Positions 43,579-52,586 of a DNA stretch of 64,000 nucleotides are shown piece by piece. A model generated the notes under the pieces. It did no database searches. It was not told the origin of the DNA and worked only from the letters and a program-made list of their open reading frames with translations. Made by a program: the position numbers and the translations under genes. Source of the DNA: Fretibacter sp964410285 (lineage in GTDB: Bacteria; Pseudomonadota; Alphaproteobacteria; Caulobacterales; Maricaulaceae); assembly GCA_964410285.1 (NCBI GenBank), contig CAYPFR010000001.1:62001-126000 (forward strand), written 5' to 3'. Every line of letters starts with the position of its first letter. The stretch's first letter is position 1.

Positions 43579-45585
43579 ATGGCAGCCTCAGCAGAAATAG
43601 CGCATCACGCAGTCAATATGCTGCCGGTCAAAATTGCCCTGATTGGCTTTCTGGGAATTGGCGCGCAGTGGCTAGCGTGGCGCCTACAGCGTCCGGCTAT
43701 CGTTTTAATGGCAATAGCAGGCCTGATTTTCGGCCCGCTTGTGGGTTGGTTGATGACCTTGCCCGCCATGCCAGAAGCCGGACATGACTTTCTAAATATT
43801 ATTCGGCTTAATCCGATTTCAGATTTTGGCGATGTCTACCGCCCTATGATTGGGCTTGCGGTGGCCATCATCCTATTTGAGGGAGGGCTAACCCTTCGGT
43901 TTAAGGATCTTGGCGACGCATCGGCAGCTGTCCGGCGCATGGTATTTGTGGCGGCGCCGATTGTGTGGGTCGCGGGCGCGGCCGCCGCGCATTTCATTGT
44001 GGGTATTCCGTGGGATATTGCCGTGATGGTTGGCGGGCTGTTCGTGGTCACCGGCCCAACTGTGATTATGCCGCTTCTGCGCCAAGCCCACCTTAAAACG
44101 CGGCCCGCAAATGTGCTGAAATGGGAAGGTATTGTGAATGACCCCTTGGGAGCATTGTTTGCGGTGGGAGGCTATGAATATATCCGCCTTACGGCCGAGG
44201 GAACCTCAATGGGGCTTGCTTTTGGGACGCTCCTGTTTGCCGCTATTTTTGGTACGGTTATTGGTATCGTTTCGGGAATTGGTCTGGCTTGGGCTTTCCG
44301 CCAGGGCCATGTTCCTGAATATCTCAAAGCTCCTATTGTTATAGCCTGGGTGTTGTTCATCTATGTTATGGCAAATATGCTGGGCGATGAGACGGGGCTC
44401 CTTGCGGTGACGGCTTTGGGGATGACGATGGCAAATACCAAATTTGCCTCTATGGTTGAGCTTACCCGCTTTAAAGAAAATATCGCGATTATACTGGTTT
44501 CGGGCGTATTTGTTGTTCTGACGGCGACTTTAACGCCGGACGTGCTTTCCGATATTACGCCTAAAGTTGAGGGGCTGAAACAAGCCTTTTCTGGCGACCT
44601 AAGCCAGCTAAAAATTGTGGATTGGCGGATATTCGCTTTTGTTATTGCAATGATGTTCGTTATTCGTCCAGCGGCGGTTATGTTCTCTACGCTTTGGTCC
44701 GGGCTGACATGGCGCGAGGCTTTGCTTGTTGGCTGGATACAGCCGCGCGGCGTTGTTGCTGTGGCGGTGGCGGGGCTGTTTGCCGCTGAGCTACAAGCCA
44801 TTGGCCGACCGGACGGCACGATTTTCGTGCCGCTGGCCTTTGCCTTGGTCTTTGCGACGGTTCTGGCGGCGGGCTTTACGATTGGTCCGGTTTCCAAATT
44901 GTTAAAGCAAAGTGCAGGCGGGGGTGACGGCGTCATGATAGTCGGCGCAAATCCGTGGAGTCTTGCGCTGGCCAAGGCGCTTAAGGATATGGGCGTTGGC
45001 GTTATTGTGGCTGATACAAATTGGCGGCGTTTGCGCGGCGCACGCCTTGAGGGCCATGCGACATTTTACGGCGAGGTTTTGTCAGAGAACGCCGATATGC
45101 GCCTAGATCACTCTGCCTTTAATCACATCATCGCAGCCACGCCCAATGATGCCTATAATGCGCTCGTCTGTGTTGAATTTGCGCCAGAGCTTGGCCGTCA
45201 CCGCGTTTTCCAAGTCAGCGCCGATGAAAAAGAAAGTGATGACGGAGATAGCATTGCCTTTACCTCTCGCGGACGCACATTATCCTCTCGCGGGCGCAGC
45301 TTTGATGCGTTAACCCGAGATTGGTGGAGCGGCTGGCGTTTCTCGGCCACGCGAATTTCGGACGGTTATACGATGGAAGAATTTTTCAAGTCGCGCGGGA
45401 CAGATTTGGATATTTTTCTTGTCAAAAAGCCTGAGGGTGGCCTCGAATTTGTGCAGCCAGGCGGCACAAGCCGGATCGAAAAAGGAACGGTGCTAAGCTT
45501 TAGTGCAAAACCCGATAGTGCTGGGAGGCGCAATGCCTCCCCCGCTTCCGGTTTGGCGGGGCCATCCAGTCCGATTCCGGGTTAG
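43579..45585 (+). CDS. CPA-type Na+(K+)/H+ antiporter with C-terminal NAD-binding regulatory domain
   Basis: A 668-residue transporter. About 12 transmembrane helices (residues 15-430), with FEGGLTLRFKDLG and a GPTVIMPLLRQ, EGIVNDPLGA segment that carries the conserved acidic pair of the NhaP group. After residue 440 comes a soluble NAD-binding (TrkA-N-like) domain beginning VMIVGANPWSLALAKALKDMGVGVIVAD, and a final RCK-C-like portion. It exchanges Na+ or K+ for H+ across the inner membrane; the ion is not deducible. ATG with AGAGAG upstream. Confidence 0.9.
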   Translation: MAASAEIAHHAVNMLPVKIALIGFLGIGAQWLAWRLQRPAIVLMAIAGLIFGPLVGWLMTLPAMPEAGHDFLNIIRLNPISDFGDVYRPMIGLAVAIILFEGGLTLRFKDLGDASAAVRRMVFVAAPIVWVAGAAAAHFIVGIPWDIAVMVGGLFVVTGPTVIMPLLRQAHLKTRPANVLKWEGIVNDPLGALFAVGGYEYIRLTAEGTSMGLAFGTLLFAAIFGTVIGIVSGIGLAWAFRQGHVPEYLKAPIVIAWVLFIYVMANMLGDETGLLAVTALGMTMANTKFASMVELTRFKENIAIILVSGVFVVLTATLTPDVLSDITPKVEGLKQAFSGDLSQLKIVDWRIFAFVIAMMFVIRPAAVMFSTLWSGLTWREALLVGWIQPRGVVAVAVAGLFAAELQAIGRPDGTIFVPLAFALVFATVLAAGFTIGPVSKLLKQSAGGGDGVMIVGANPWSLALAKALKDMGVGVIVADTNWRRLRGARLEGHATFYGEVLSENADMRLDHSAFNHIIAATPNDAYNALVCVEFAPELGRHRVFQVSADEKESDDGDSIAFTSRGRTLSSRGRSFDALTRDWWSGWRFSATRISDGYTMEEFFKSRGTDLDIFLVKKPEGGLEFVQPGGTSRIEKGTVLSFSAKPDSAGRRNASPASGLAGPSSPIPG

Positions 45586-45605
45586 GCGGGCGGGCTTAAT
45601 CCGGC

Positions 45606-45626
45606 GTGAATTGAGGTGAAATTCAC
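45606..45626. promoter_or_regulatory. inverted repeat upstream of the penicillin-binding protein gene
   Basis: GTGAATT and AATTCAC at 45,606-45,612 and 45,620-45,626 form a perfect seven-base dyad with a seven-base spacer, typical of a dimeric repressor site. It sits 57 bases before the PBP start and 21 after the antiporter stop. Confidence 0.4.
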
Positions 45627-45682
45627 CCTCGCTTAACACCTTCACGGCAAAATATAGGCTTTATTAACCCTATGGACTCGCC

Positions 45683-47749
45683 GTGGCATCCCATGATGAC
45701 ATTATTGCCCCTGTTATAGCGCGGCCTGCCGCCCGTAAACGCAAGGCACTTAGGACGGGTGCGCCCGCCCCGCACAAAGCGCGCGGCATAGCCTCCAGTA
45801 CGACACCGCCTGAGGTTAAGGGATTTACGCCGCTGGCGTACGGCGCGCCGCACCCGGCCCCGCTTGTGCAATTTCCGCTGCGAGCCTTTGGCCGCTGGGC
45901 CAAACGCGGCGCAGCTGCCGCTACCTTGCTGGGCTATTTTGCCGGAATGGCAGCGCTTGCGATCACCGCTCAGGCCTCTCGCGATATGCCAAGCGGGGAA
46001 ACGTTTTATACGCCTAACCGTCCGGTGAGTGTTCAGCTCGTGGATCGTCATGGCCGTGATCTGATTGTGCGCGGCGCGGCGGAAATGAAGCGGGCCAAAC
46101 TCTCGGCCTTGCCGCAGCATGTTGCCCAGTCCATTATTGCAGTCGAAGACCGCCGCTTTTATAGCCATTCTGGCGTTGACCCCATAGGTCTTGTGCGGGC
46201 GGCGAAGCGCAATTTTCAGGCGGGCCGCGTGGTACAAGGCGGGTCTACCCTCTCCCAGCAGCTTGTTAAAAATGTCTTTTTGACTTCGGAGCAAACCTAT
46301 CGCCGCAAAATACAGGAAATGATGCTCGCGATCTGGCTAGAGTATAAATTCACCAAAGACGAAGTTTTAGAAACCTATCTCTCGCGCGTTTATTTCGGCG
46401 CGGGCGCTTGGGGCCTTGAGGCGGCGAGCGAGACGTATTTTGGCAAGCCGGGCGCGGAGCTTTCAGTGGCGGAGGCGGCGGTTCTTGCGGGGCTGCTTAA
46501 GGCGCCAAGCCGTTATAATCCCTCAGTCCATCCAGAGCGGGCAGGCCTGCGGACAGCCACCGTCCTAAGCGCGATGGATGCGGCCGGATATTTATCGCGC
46601 CGCGCGCGCGCGCAGGCCCTAAAGGCGCCTGTCTCTATTCGCCGCCCCGCCGCGGATAATAGCGCAAATTATTTCGCCGACTGGATTTGGGATGAGATGG
46701 AACACGCGATTGGCGTGCCCACCCAAGATATTATTGTGCAAACCACGCTGAATAAGGAGGCGCAAGACGCAGCGGCGGCGGCGCTGATCCGGCACTTGGA
46801 GCCTAAGAGGAATGCCCATCAAGGCGCCGTTGTCACCCTTGACGGGACGGGCGGCGTGCGCGTGATGGTCGGCGGGGCGTCCTATGCTGATAGCCAGTTT
46901 AACCGCGCTGCGCAGGCCGAGCGCCAACCCGGCTCGGCCTATAAAGCCTTTGTCTATCTCGCGGGGTTTGAGGCGGGGCTTACCCCGTGGAGCGAGTTTG
47001 AAGATGCCCCTGTTAAAATCGGGGATTGGGAGCCGCGCAATTTTAAAGAAGAATTTGACGGGACGATGTCTCTGCGCCGCGCCTTTATAACTTCGGTCAA
47101 TACCGTCGCGGTAAAATTAGCCGAGCACGTCGGGCGGGAGCGCGTGATCAAAACCGCCAAAGCGCTAGGTATGGGGGAGCAAGCGCCGCTGCGCAGCCTT
47201 GCTCTGGGCGCGCAAATCACTACGCCTTTGCAAATCACCCAAGCCTATCAGCCTTTTTCAAATTCCGGTAATAGCGCGCCGGCCCACGGAATTTTGTCCA
47301 TCTCAACGGCGGACGGCACGCCGCTTTATGACCGCCCGCCTGCCGTGCTCACCCGCAAAATTGAAGATCAGGCCCTTGGCCATATCAACCGCGTGCTGGT
47401 GGATACCGTTACGTCGGGGACCGGGCAGCAGGCCCAGCTACCGGGCCGCGACTTAGGCGGAAAGACAGGCACGACGAATGATTTTCGCGATGCTTGGTTT
47501 GTAGGTTTTGTACCTGACCGCGTGACGGCCGTCTGGGTTGGGGCCGATGATTTTACGCCGATGACGAGGGTCACTGGCGGCTCTATCCCCGCGCGAGTCT
47601 GGCGCGATACCATGGCCGAGGTGACGCGGGATATGGCGCGGGCATATATTCCGGTTTCGCAAAAACCTCCCGCTGAATTTGCGCCGTTTGTTCCCCGGGA
47701 AAGCTCGCTTGAGGTTTTGCTCAAGGATATTGAAAGCACTCTGGAATAA
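45683..47749 (+). CDS. class A penicillin-binding protein (transglycosylase/transpeptidase)
   Basis: A 688-residue bifunctional peptidoglycan synthase. A long cytoplasmic N-terminus (about 75 residues, basic) precedes one transmembrane segment; then the GT51 domain with IIAVEDRRFYSHSGVD (catalytic Glu at about residue 155) and GGSTLSQQLVKN; then the transpeptidase with PGSAYK (Ser418 active site), TSVN, and GGKTGTTNDFRD (KTG at 594). It lacks the extra OB-fold domain of PBP1A. The start is a GTG at 45,683 without a clear ribosome site. Confidence 0.94.
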   Translation: MASHDDIIAPVIARPAARKRKALRTGAPAPHKARGIASSTTPPEVKGFTPLAYGAPHPAPLVQFPLRAFGRWAKRGAAAATLLGYFAGMAALAITAQASRDMPSGETFYTPNRPVSVQLVDRHGRDLIVRGAAEMKRAKLSALPQHVAQSIIAVEDRRFYSHSGVDPIGLVRAAKRNFQAGRVVQGGSTLSQQLVKNVFLTSEQTYRRKIQEMMLAIWLEYKFTKDEVLETYLSRVYFGAGAWGLEAASETYFGKPGAELSVAEAAVLAGLLKAPSRYNPSVHPERAGLRTATVLSAMDAAGYLSRRARAQALKAPVSIRRPAADNSANYFADWIWDEMEHAIGVPTQDIIVQTTLNKEAQDAAAAALIRHLEPKRNAHQGAVVTLDGTGGVRVMVGGASYADSQFNRAAQAERQPGSAYKAFVYLAGFEAGLTPWSEFEDAPVKIGDWEPRNFKEEFDGTMSLRRAFITSVNTVAVKLAEHVGRERVIKTAKALGMGEQAPLRSLALGAQITTPLQITQAYQPFSNSGNSAPAHGILSISTADGTPLYDRPPAVLTRKIEDQALGHINRVLVDTVTSGTGQQAQLPGRDLGGKTGTTNDFRDAWFVGFVPDRVTAVWVGADDFTPMTRVTGGSIPARVWRDTMAEVTRDMARAYIPVSQKPPAEFAPFVPRESSLEVLLKDIESTLE

Positions 47750-47828
47750 TTTTTGCTTTGCCTTGATGGCACCTATCTATTCCTGCCTTGACCCACTTGC
47801 CTGTCTTTGGCAAAGATAACGCATTACC

Positions 47829-47930
47829 GCGAGGGGAAGCGCTGGCAAATATGCCGCGGCCAACTTCACTTTAGCGAGGGGAAGCGTCAGCGGAGGCCTG
47901 TTAACGGGCACAATATGACGGCCAACTTCA
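47829..47930. repeat. paired direct repeats upstream of the H+-pyrophosphatase gene
   Basis: GCGAGGGGAAGCG occurs at 47,829-47,841 and again at 47,874-47,886; CGGCCAACTTCA occurs at 47,857-47,868 and 47,919-47,930. The two pairs keep the same order, so this looks like a diverged duplication of a 45 to 62-base block in the leader of hppA. No known regulator is recognised. Confidence 0.7.
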
Positions 47931-47975
47931 TGACACAGATGCCGAACAATGGCTCAATTTATGGAGGAGTTCAAA

Positions 47976-50078
47976 ATGGGACTTACTTTAATGTTAATTA
48001 TAGCGGCGGGGATCCTCGCTGTGATCTACGGGCTGGGGGCCCGGGCAAGCTTGATGAAAGCGCCCACAGGCAATGAACGCATGAATGAAATCGCAGGCGC
48101 GATTCAAGAAGGCGCGAAAGCCTATCTTAATAAGCAATATAAGACGATTGCCATTGTTGGGGTTTTCGTCACGATTTTACTCTTTATCCTGTTTCGCAAT
48201 ATGATTGCGCCAGTTGGCTTTGTTATTGGCGCAGTGCTGTCAGGTATTGCCGGCTATGTTGGCATGCTTGTTTCCGTTCAGGCCAATGTGCGCACAACAG
48301 AGGCTTCACGCGGCTCTTTGGGCGCAGGGCTAAATATTGCGTTTAAAGCGGGCGCTATCACAGGTATGCTGGTTGCCGGTTTTGCTCTGCTTGGCCTTGC
48401 CGGATATTACGCTGTGCTGACGGGCCCGATGGGCGCGGATGCGCGCGGCGTGATTGACGGGCTTGTTTCGCTCTCTCTTGGCGCGTCCTTGATTTCGGTC
48501 TTTGCGCGTCTTGGCGGCGGCATCTTTACAAAAGGTGCTGACGTGGGCGGTGATTTGGTTGGTAAAGTCGAAGCCGGTATTCCCGAAGATGATCCACGTA
48601 ATCCGGCGACGATCGCCGATAATGTGGGTGATAATGTGGGTGACTGCGCGGGCATGGCCGCGGATTTGTTCGAGACCTATGTTGTGACAATTGCCGCGAC
48701 GATGGTTTTGGGCTCTATCCTTTTTGGCGCCGTTGGATCATTGGCGCTCTTCCCTATGGCGATTGCGGCGGTGTGTATTATCACATCGATTGCGGGTACG
48801 TTTTTTGTGCGTCTTTCTAAGGGCTCGGAAAATGTTATGGGCGCGCTATATAAGGGCCTCATCGCGACAGGCGTTCTCTCAGCGCTCGCCATTCTTGCCG
48901 TGACCCACCACATGGTTGGTTTTGGCGAAATTGCAGGTACAGGCATGACAGGCAAAGCCCTGTTCTTGTGCGCGCTTATCGGGCTTGTGATTACAGGCGC
49001 GATTGTCGTTGTGACGGAATATTACACAGGGGTGAATTACCGCCCTGTTAAATCTGTTGCCGCCGCCTCTGAGTCTGGTCACGGCACAAATGTTATCCAA
49101 GGCCTTGCTGTGTCTATGGAAGCCACCGCCATTCCCGTGTTGATTATTGTGCTGGGTATTATCTCTACCTTTAGCCTTGCGGGTCTTTACGGCATTGCGA
49201 TTGCTGTAACAGCTATGCTGGGCGTGGCCGGCATGATTGTGGCCCTCGACGCTTTTGGCCCTGTCACTGATAATGCGGGCGGCATCGCCGAGATGGCTGA
49301 GCTTCCGCCGGAAGTCCGCAATACAACTGATGCGCTCGATGCCGTGGGTAATACCACAAAGGCCGTAACAAAAGGCTACGCCATTGCCTCTGCAGGTCTT
49401 GGTGCGCTCGTGCTCTTTGCGGCCTATTATAAGGACGTTGAGTATTTTGCCTCTATCGCGAAACCGGGTTCCTTCTTTGACGGCCTTGGCTCGTTAACCT
49501 TTAGCTTGACGGACCCTTATGTGATTGTCGGTCTATTTATTGGGGGTTTGCTGCCTTACCTCTTTGGCGCTTGGGCGATGCAATCTGTTGGCCGGGCGGC
49601 CGGCGCGATTGTCGAAGAAGTCCGCCGCCAATTCAGAGCGGACCCCGGCATTATGGCGGGGACATCCCGTCCCGATTACGCCAAGGCGGTTGACCTTCTG
49701 ACCGGCGCGGCGATCAAGGAAATGATCAAGCCATCACTCCTGCCGATCTTGGCACCTGTTGCGCTTTTCTTTGCTGTTAAGATGACAGCGGGTAATGCGG
49801 CGGCTGTTTCCGCGCTGGGCGCTATGCTCCTTGGCGTGATTGTCACGGGCCTTTTCGTGGCGCTGTCTATGACAGCGGGGGGCGGCGCTTGGGATAATGC
49901 CAAGAAATATATCGAAGATGGTCATCACGGCGGTAAGGGCTCCGAAGCCCATAAAGCCTCTGTGACCGGTGATACGGTTGGCGATCCCTACAAGGACACA
50001 GCCGGTCCTGCGGTTAACCCGATGATTAAGATTACCAATATCATCGCGCTTTTGCTATTGGCTGTTCTTGCGCATTAA
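47976..50078 (+). CDS. hppA: H+-translocating membrane pyrophosphatase, K+-independent type
   Basis: A 700-residue integral membrane protein with about 16 helices that couples pyrophosphate hydrolysis to proton pumping. Active-site segments include DVGGDLVGKVEAGIPEDDPR followed by NVGDNVGDCAGMAADLFE. The GNTTKA segment has Lys462 where K+-dependent enzymes have Ala, so this is a K+-independent H+-PPase by the established rule. The frame is open from 47,949, but GGAGGAG precedes the ATG at 47,976, which also matches the family start. A strong terminator follows at 50,102. Confidence 0.95.
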   Translation: MGLTLMLIIAAGILAVIYGLGARASLMKAPTGNERMNEIAGAIQEGAKAYLNKQYKTIAIVGVFVTILLFILFRNMIAPVGFVIGAVLSGIAGYVGMLVSVQANVRTTEASRGSLGAGLNIAFKAGAITGMLVAGFALLGLAGYYAVLTGPMGADARGVIDGLVSLSLGASLISVFARLGGGIFTKGADVGGDLVGKVEAGIPEDDPRNPATIADNVGDNVGDCAGMAADLFETYVVTIAATMVLGSILFGAVGSLALFPMAIAAVCIITSIAGTFFVRLSKGSENVMGALYKGLIATGVLSALAILAVTHHMVGFGEIAGTGMTGKALFLCALIGLVITGAIVVVTEYYTGVNYRPVKSVAAASESGHGTNVIQGLAVSMEATAIPVLIIVLGIISTFSLAGLYGIAIAVTAMLGVAGMIVALDAFGPVTDNAGGIAEMAELPPEVRNTTDALDAVGNTTKAVTKGYAIASAGLGALVLFAAYYKDVEYFASIAKPGSFFDGLGSLTFSLTDPYVIVGLFIGGLLPYLFGAWAMQSVGRAAGAIVEEVRRQFRADPGIMAGTSRPDYAKAVDLLTGAAIKEMIKPSLLPILAPVALFFAVKMTAGNAAAVSALGAMLLGVIVTGLFVALSMTAGGGAWDNAKKYIEDGHHGGKGSEAHKASVTGDTVGDPYKDTAGPAVNPMIKITNIIALLLLAVLAH

Positions 50079-50101
50079 GCACAGCTAAGCTTTACGTCTT
50101 G

Positions 50102-50132
50102 CCCGCCGCCAGTCCTCTGGCGGCGGGTTTTT
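50102..50132 (+). terminator. rho-independent terminator after hppA
   Basis: CCCGCCGCCAG (50,102-50,112) and CTGGCGGCGGG (50,117-50,127) make a perfect 11-bp stem with a four-base loop, followed by TTTTT (50,128-50,132). Confidence 0.96.
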
Positions 50133-50221
50133 CTTTGCCAGTTTAATCTCGCCCGACAAGGCCGTTCTGATCATTGGCGGCTGTTAAGGCTTTATTTTCC
50201 ATCTTGGCCTTAACTGTCCCT

Positions 50222-50698
50222 ATGGTTGATCCAAATTTTGACAAGGATATTCTGACCCCGCTTGGCGGTCATGGAGGCGCTCCTACGCGGGCAAAGCGCT
50301 CGCTTTTGCGCGATATCGACGGGGCGATTTATGGCCTTTCGATTTTGGCCGCGATCCTCAGTTTTGGTCTCTCCGCGTATTTTTTCTATGGGTTTTGGGA
50401 GACAGATAAGGGCGTTCTGACGTTGCTGAATTCTGCTGCCTTATGTTTTGGGGTTGGGTCGATGGCCTTTGGGCCAGCAATCGTGATTGCTATCAGTGCG
50501 CGGCGCGCTCTGCGCGGAACGGCGCGGGCGGGAAGCTATATCGCCGTTTTAATGATGGCCCTGCCATGGCTTGCGCTCTCGTTGCTGCTGTGTTTTGGGA
50601 GTGCAATGCCGCTTTTATACGGCGTTTTTGCGCTGTTTATCTCTATTTCGTGGACGATTTGGGCGTTTTTTCGCCTCCGTAGGCTTAGGGCCCCTTGA
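50222..50698 (+). CDS. hypothetical inner-membrane protein
   Basis: A 158-residue membrane protein with about four transmembrane helices (from IYGLSILAAILSFGLSAYFFYGFW to the final SISWTIWAFFRL). A 33-residue soluble N-terminus precedes them. I recognise no family. The ATG at 50,222 is chosen over an upstream TTG at 50,174; no good ribosome site is seen. It lies after the hppA terminator. Confidence 0.6.
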   Translation: MVDPNFDKDILTPLGGHGGAPTRAKRSLLRDIDGAIYGLSILAAILSFGLSAYFFYGFWETDKGVLTLLNSAALCFGVGSMAFGPAIVIAISARRALRGTARAGSYIAVLMMALPWLALSLLLCFGSAMPLLYGVFALFISISWTIWAFFRLRRLRAP

Positions 50699-50840
50699 TG
50701 AACGCCCGCTAAACTCAAGGCATTGTGACCGTTCATTACAGTCGTTTAACCGCTGTTTCATTGAAAATTGTCCTTTTTCGCCCTATGTCTAGAGTAAGCG
50801 CTCAGGGACGGAGCGTGATATTGAGATAAAGGATATCACT

Positions 50841-51494
50841 ATGACAAAGACCCTTCGTGTTCTTGCACTGTCCGTATCGGCTGCGATTCTGGCGGCATGT
50901 GCCACCGCAACCCCCTATCAGCCAGCCTCTAAATTGGGCGCTTTTGATGGATTTTCCCAGACAATGATCGAAAATGACCGCGCCCGCGTTTCATTTGGCG
51001 GGAACTCGCTAACCGATCGGGAGACCGTTGAAAATTATCTACTTTACCGGGCGGCGGAACTCGCGGTTGAGCGCGGTTTTGATCACTTTACCTTGCAGCA
51101 GCGTGATACAGAAGAAAAAACCCGCGTATCTGTGACCCCCGGTATCGGCGGCGCAGGTTTTGGGCTTTATGATCCCTATTTCAATTACAATTTCTTTCGT
51201 CCGCGCTACGGCTGGAGCCGCGCGCACCGTTTCTCGCGTTTTCACGGCCTGAGGTCCGCGCGTTTTCGCGGCCGCGGCGGCTATGGCGGCTTTGGCTTTG
51301 GCGGACGCCTTGGCGGGAGCTATTATGATCCCTTCTTCAACGATTACGATGTGCGCGAAATCACAAAATACCGTGCCTCTGCCGAGGTGAAGTTTGGACG
51401 CGGCGGCGCGCCAGAGGCAGAAAATGCCTTTAACGCGCGTGAGGTTTTGGAAAACCTCTCTAGCGCGATCACTTACCCTGAGGTGAAAACCTAA
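50841..51494 (+). CDS. CC0125/CC1285-type lipoprotein with Arg/Gly/Tyr-rich insert
   Basis: A 217-residue lipoprotein. Signal and lipobox LAAC, then ATPYQPASKLGAFDGFSQTMIENDRARVSFGGNSLT and VENYLLYRAAELAVERGFDHF fit the CC0125/CC1285 lipoprotein family of Caulobacterales and relatives. The middle (about residues 105-170) is rich in Arg, Gly, Phe and Tyr. Function unknown, probably envelope structure. A terminator follows. Confidence 0.82.
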   Translation: MTKTLRVLALSVSAAILAACATATPYQPASKLGAFDGFSQTMIENDRARVSFGGNSLTDRETVENYLLYRAAELAVERGFDHFTLQQRDTEEKTRVSVTPGIGGAGFGLYDPYFNYNFFRPRYGWSRAHRFSRFHGLRSARFRGRGGYGGFGFGGRLGGSYYDPFFNDYDVREITKYRASAEVKFGRGGAPEAENAFNAREVLENLSSAITYPEVKT

Positions 51495-51520
51495 GGATCA
51501 GCCTTACCGATAAATACCGA

Positions 51521-51547
51521 GCCGCCTTGCCCCGCAAGGCGGCTTTT
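51521..51547. terminator. terminator between the CC0125-type lipoprotein and the methyltransferase genes
   Basis: GCCGCCTTGC and GCAAGGCGGC make a perfect ten-bp stem with a CCC loop, followed by TTTT (51,544-51,547). The two flanking genes converge, so it may serve both. Confidence 0.93.
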
Positions 51548-51565
51548 CATAGTCACAAGGTCTTA

Positions 51566-52177
51566 TTAATGCGCTGCGCCCCAGTAATTATATGCCAGCA
51601 CCTTAGGCCCCGGGATATACATCTCGTCCATGTCTTTAATTTTTAGCCCAGCTTCGCTTATTAGTGCGGGAATATCCCGACCGCTGTGACAGCCCCCCGC
51701 GAGACGGCTCCAGAGCGGATCTATGCGTTTCTGCCATTTCGCGACCTTGGGGCTGGGCGCTTGTCCGTGCTCGCAAAATAGAATGTCTCCGCCAGGTTTT
51801 AGCAGCCGGCGCATTTCTTTCAGGGCTTTGACGGGATCGGGGATAGTGCAAAGTGAATAGGTGACCACGACCGTATCCATTAGATTGTCTTCTAGCGGAA
51901 TTTGCTCCCCCGAGAGGCCAATACGCTCAACCGTAATCGGGCAGGCCGCCCGCTTTGCCGCCGAGCGCTTCCAGATATGCGCGTCAGGATCAACGCCAAT
52001 AATTTTGGTCACGCGGGAGGCGTCATAATGGGGAAGGTTAAGGCCTGAGCCAATACCGATCTCCAAAACATTGCCTGTGGCGCGCGGAATGATTTTCTCG
52101 CGTTGTTTGGTAATGGGGCCAATACTGCACGCCATATCGAGGCCGCAGGGTAGGATGTATTTTGAATAAAACCCCAT
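51566..52177 (-). CDS. SAM-dependent methyltransferase (class I, METTL7/UbiE-like)
   Basis: A 203-residue methyltransferase. Motif I VLEIGIGSGLNLPHYD, a DPDAH motif II-type segment, and TVVVTYSLCTIPDPVKALKEMRRLLKPGG with motif IV/VI support a class I Rossmann enzyme. The C-terminal CHSGRDIPALISEAGL occurs in METTL7-like proteins. The substrate is unknown. The ATG at 52,177 follows GGAGG; a longer frame is open to 52,231. It is divergent from the small DUF6958-like gene. Confidence 0.86.
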   Translation of the reverse strand: MGFYSKYILPCGLDMACSIGPITKQREKIIPRATGNVLEIGIGSGLNLPHYDASRVTKIIGVDPDAHIWKRSAAKRAACPITVERIGLSGEQIPLEDNLMDTVVVTYSLCTIPDPVKALKEMRRLLKPGGDILFCEHGQAPSPKVAKWQKRIDPLWSRLAGGCHSGRDIPALISEAGLKIKDMDEMYIPGPKVLAYNYWGAAH

Positions 52178-52271
52178 AAAACCTCCGCTTTGGTAAGGCT
52201 TCACCTTAAAGGAAGGATCGCAGGCTGTCACGGCGGTTGAATCCGCTGTGAAACCCGCCTAAACCATCAAA

Positions 52272-52586
52272 ATGACCTCGATCGCCGAGACAAAAAAAAC
52301 GTGCCGTACCCCGAATGCAAAGGGCGTTACAAATATACCTGCTTGGAAGTATGACTGTGTTCATCGCGCGATTGTTAGCGCGCTTAGGGATACGCAAGGG
52401 CGCGGTTTAAGTTTTAGGGACTTGCGCCTTGCGGCCCGCGAAAAAATGCCGCCCAAGCAGCTTGAGACCTTAGGGTCTTGGGGCTGGCATTTCACGACCG
52501 TTAAGCTCGAGATGGAGGTTGCCGGCGATCTCTCGCGCATAGCTGGGAAGTCGCCGCAGCATATAATACTCGGGAGTCCCGCATGA
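52272..52586 (+). CDS. small DUF6958-like conserved hypothetical protein
   Basis: A 104-residue soluble protein. The central pattern W-x-YDCVHRAIVSALR, LSFRDLRLAAREK, LGSWGWHFTTVKLEMEVAGDL and a closing PQHI resembles the DUF6958 group, whose function is not known. Its stop overlaps the start of the WbsX-like gene by four bases (ATGA), so it is translationally linked to a polysaccharide gene. Function cannot be inferred. Confidence 0.7.
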   Translation: MTSIAETKKTCRTPNAKGVTNIPAWKYDCVHRAIVSALRDTQGRGLSFRDLRLAAREKMPPKQLETLGSWGWHFTTVKLEMEVAGDLSRIAGKSPQHIILGSPA

